Shown: in pieces, positions 63,912 to 64,000 of the stretch
Position numbering within the stretch: position 1 is the first letter of the stretch
How the letters are laid out: each line of letters starts with the position of its first letter
Source: Methanomassiliicoccales archaeon RumEn M2
GTDB taxonomy: Archaea > Thermoplasmatota > Thermoplasmata > Methanomassiliicoccales > Methanomethylophilaceae
Direction of reading: 5' to 3'
Length of the DNA stretch: 64,000 nt
Assembly: GCA_001421175.1 (NCBI GenBank)
Contig: LJKL01000009.1
Span: forward strand, 1-64,000
The notes under the pieces: model-generated
The model's database searches: none
What the model was told of the DNA's origin: nothing
The model's input: the letters and a program-made list of their open reading frames with translations, nothing else
Program-made: the position numbers and the translations under genes

Positions 63912-64000
63912 ATGAAGATAATCTATTTCGTCGGCACGGCAGGAAGCGGCAAGAGCACCCTCGTCAGCGCATACCGCTCATGGCTCCTGGAAAGGGGCAT
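63912..64000 (+). CDS. GPN-loop GTPase, 3' end outside window
   Basis: Only the first 29 codons are present: MKIIYFVGTAGSGKSTLVSAY and RSWLLERG. The P-loop GTAGSGKST is the Walker A of GPN-loop (XAB1/Npa3-like) GTPases common in archaea, and family members have the same start. The typical GPN motif would lie beyond the window, so the family call rests on the N-terminus. Confidence 0.7.
   Translation, partial: MKIIYFVGTAGSGKSTLVSAYRSWLLERG

Noticed and set aside
1-64000. CRISPR arrays, prophage structural genes, rRNA genes
   Set aside because: I looked for regularly spaced direct repeats, capsid or terminase genes and rRNA sequence and saw none in this window.

Overview
The window comes from an archaeon, most likely a methanogen of the Methanomassiliicoccales (class Thermoplasmata). 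The archaeal translation and replication genes show this: L7Ae, S28e, L24e and S6e ribosomal proteins, aIF2-gamma, aIF5B, aEF-1beta, GINS51 and HerA. So do a CTP-type riboflavin kinase, pantoate kinase and a PurS/PurL/PurQ cluster. Methanogenesis marker protein 8 and a DUF1638 protein point to a methanogen. The order-level assignment is inference; no marker rRNA is present.

Region 1 (about 1-8.2 kb) is AT-rich accessory DNA. It holds the end of a Sel1-repeat gene and a compact minus-strand cassette of ThsB-like TIR protein, caspase-like protease and second TIR-like protein (743-2540), which looks like a Thoeris/TIR-caspase type antiviral system. An intact IS1634-type insertion sequence follows. 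Next is a minus-strand operon for a KDO-like sugar: KDO-8-phosphate synthase, arabinose-5-phosphate isomerase, KDO-8-phosphate phosphatase, a CMP-sugar synthetase and an RraA-like aldolase.

Region 2 (about 8.4-35.5 kb) is a large surface-glycan island. It encodes sugar activation and interconversion (RmlA, phosphoglucose/phosphomannose isomerase, epimerase), a GDP-heptose-type cassette (nucleotidyltransferase, GHMP kinase, fused GmhA-GmhB) and a second sedoheptulose-7-phosphate isomerase homologue. It also has a Wzx-like flippase, many GT2 and GT4 glycosyltransferases, and two copies of a paired module (polytopic glycosyltransferase plus a membrane-anchored extracytoplasmic protein). Housekeeping genes (aEF-1beta, zinc ribbon, DUF89, ACT regulator, IlvE) are interspersed.

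Region 3 (35.7-44 kb) is the conserved translation cluster L7Ae-S28e-L24e-ndk-aIF5B-PGI/PMI-S6e-aIF2gamma-PIN. The L7Ae leader carries a kink-turn-like hairpin next to the ribosome binding site. Region 4 (44-47.3 kb) is a small accessory patch: a Fic protein, a degenerate tRNA-Lys 3' fragment, a long imperfect inverted repeat, a DUF3800 protein, and the intact tRNA-Lys(CTT). Region 5 (47.4-64 kb) is housekeeping: GINS51, Toprim, thymidylate kinase, CoaBC, pantoate kinase, HerA, PRPP synthetase, ProRS, TrmI, PurSLQ, riboflavin kinase and the start of a GPN-loop GTPase.

About fifteen single-base frameshifts interrupt genes across the window, mostly in or beside short homopolymers. They hit essential genes too (S6e, ProRS, aEF-1beta). 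The simplest reading is homopolymer error in the assembly, so broken genes here, including the caspase, should not be called pseudogenes without re-reading the DNA.
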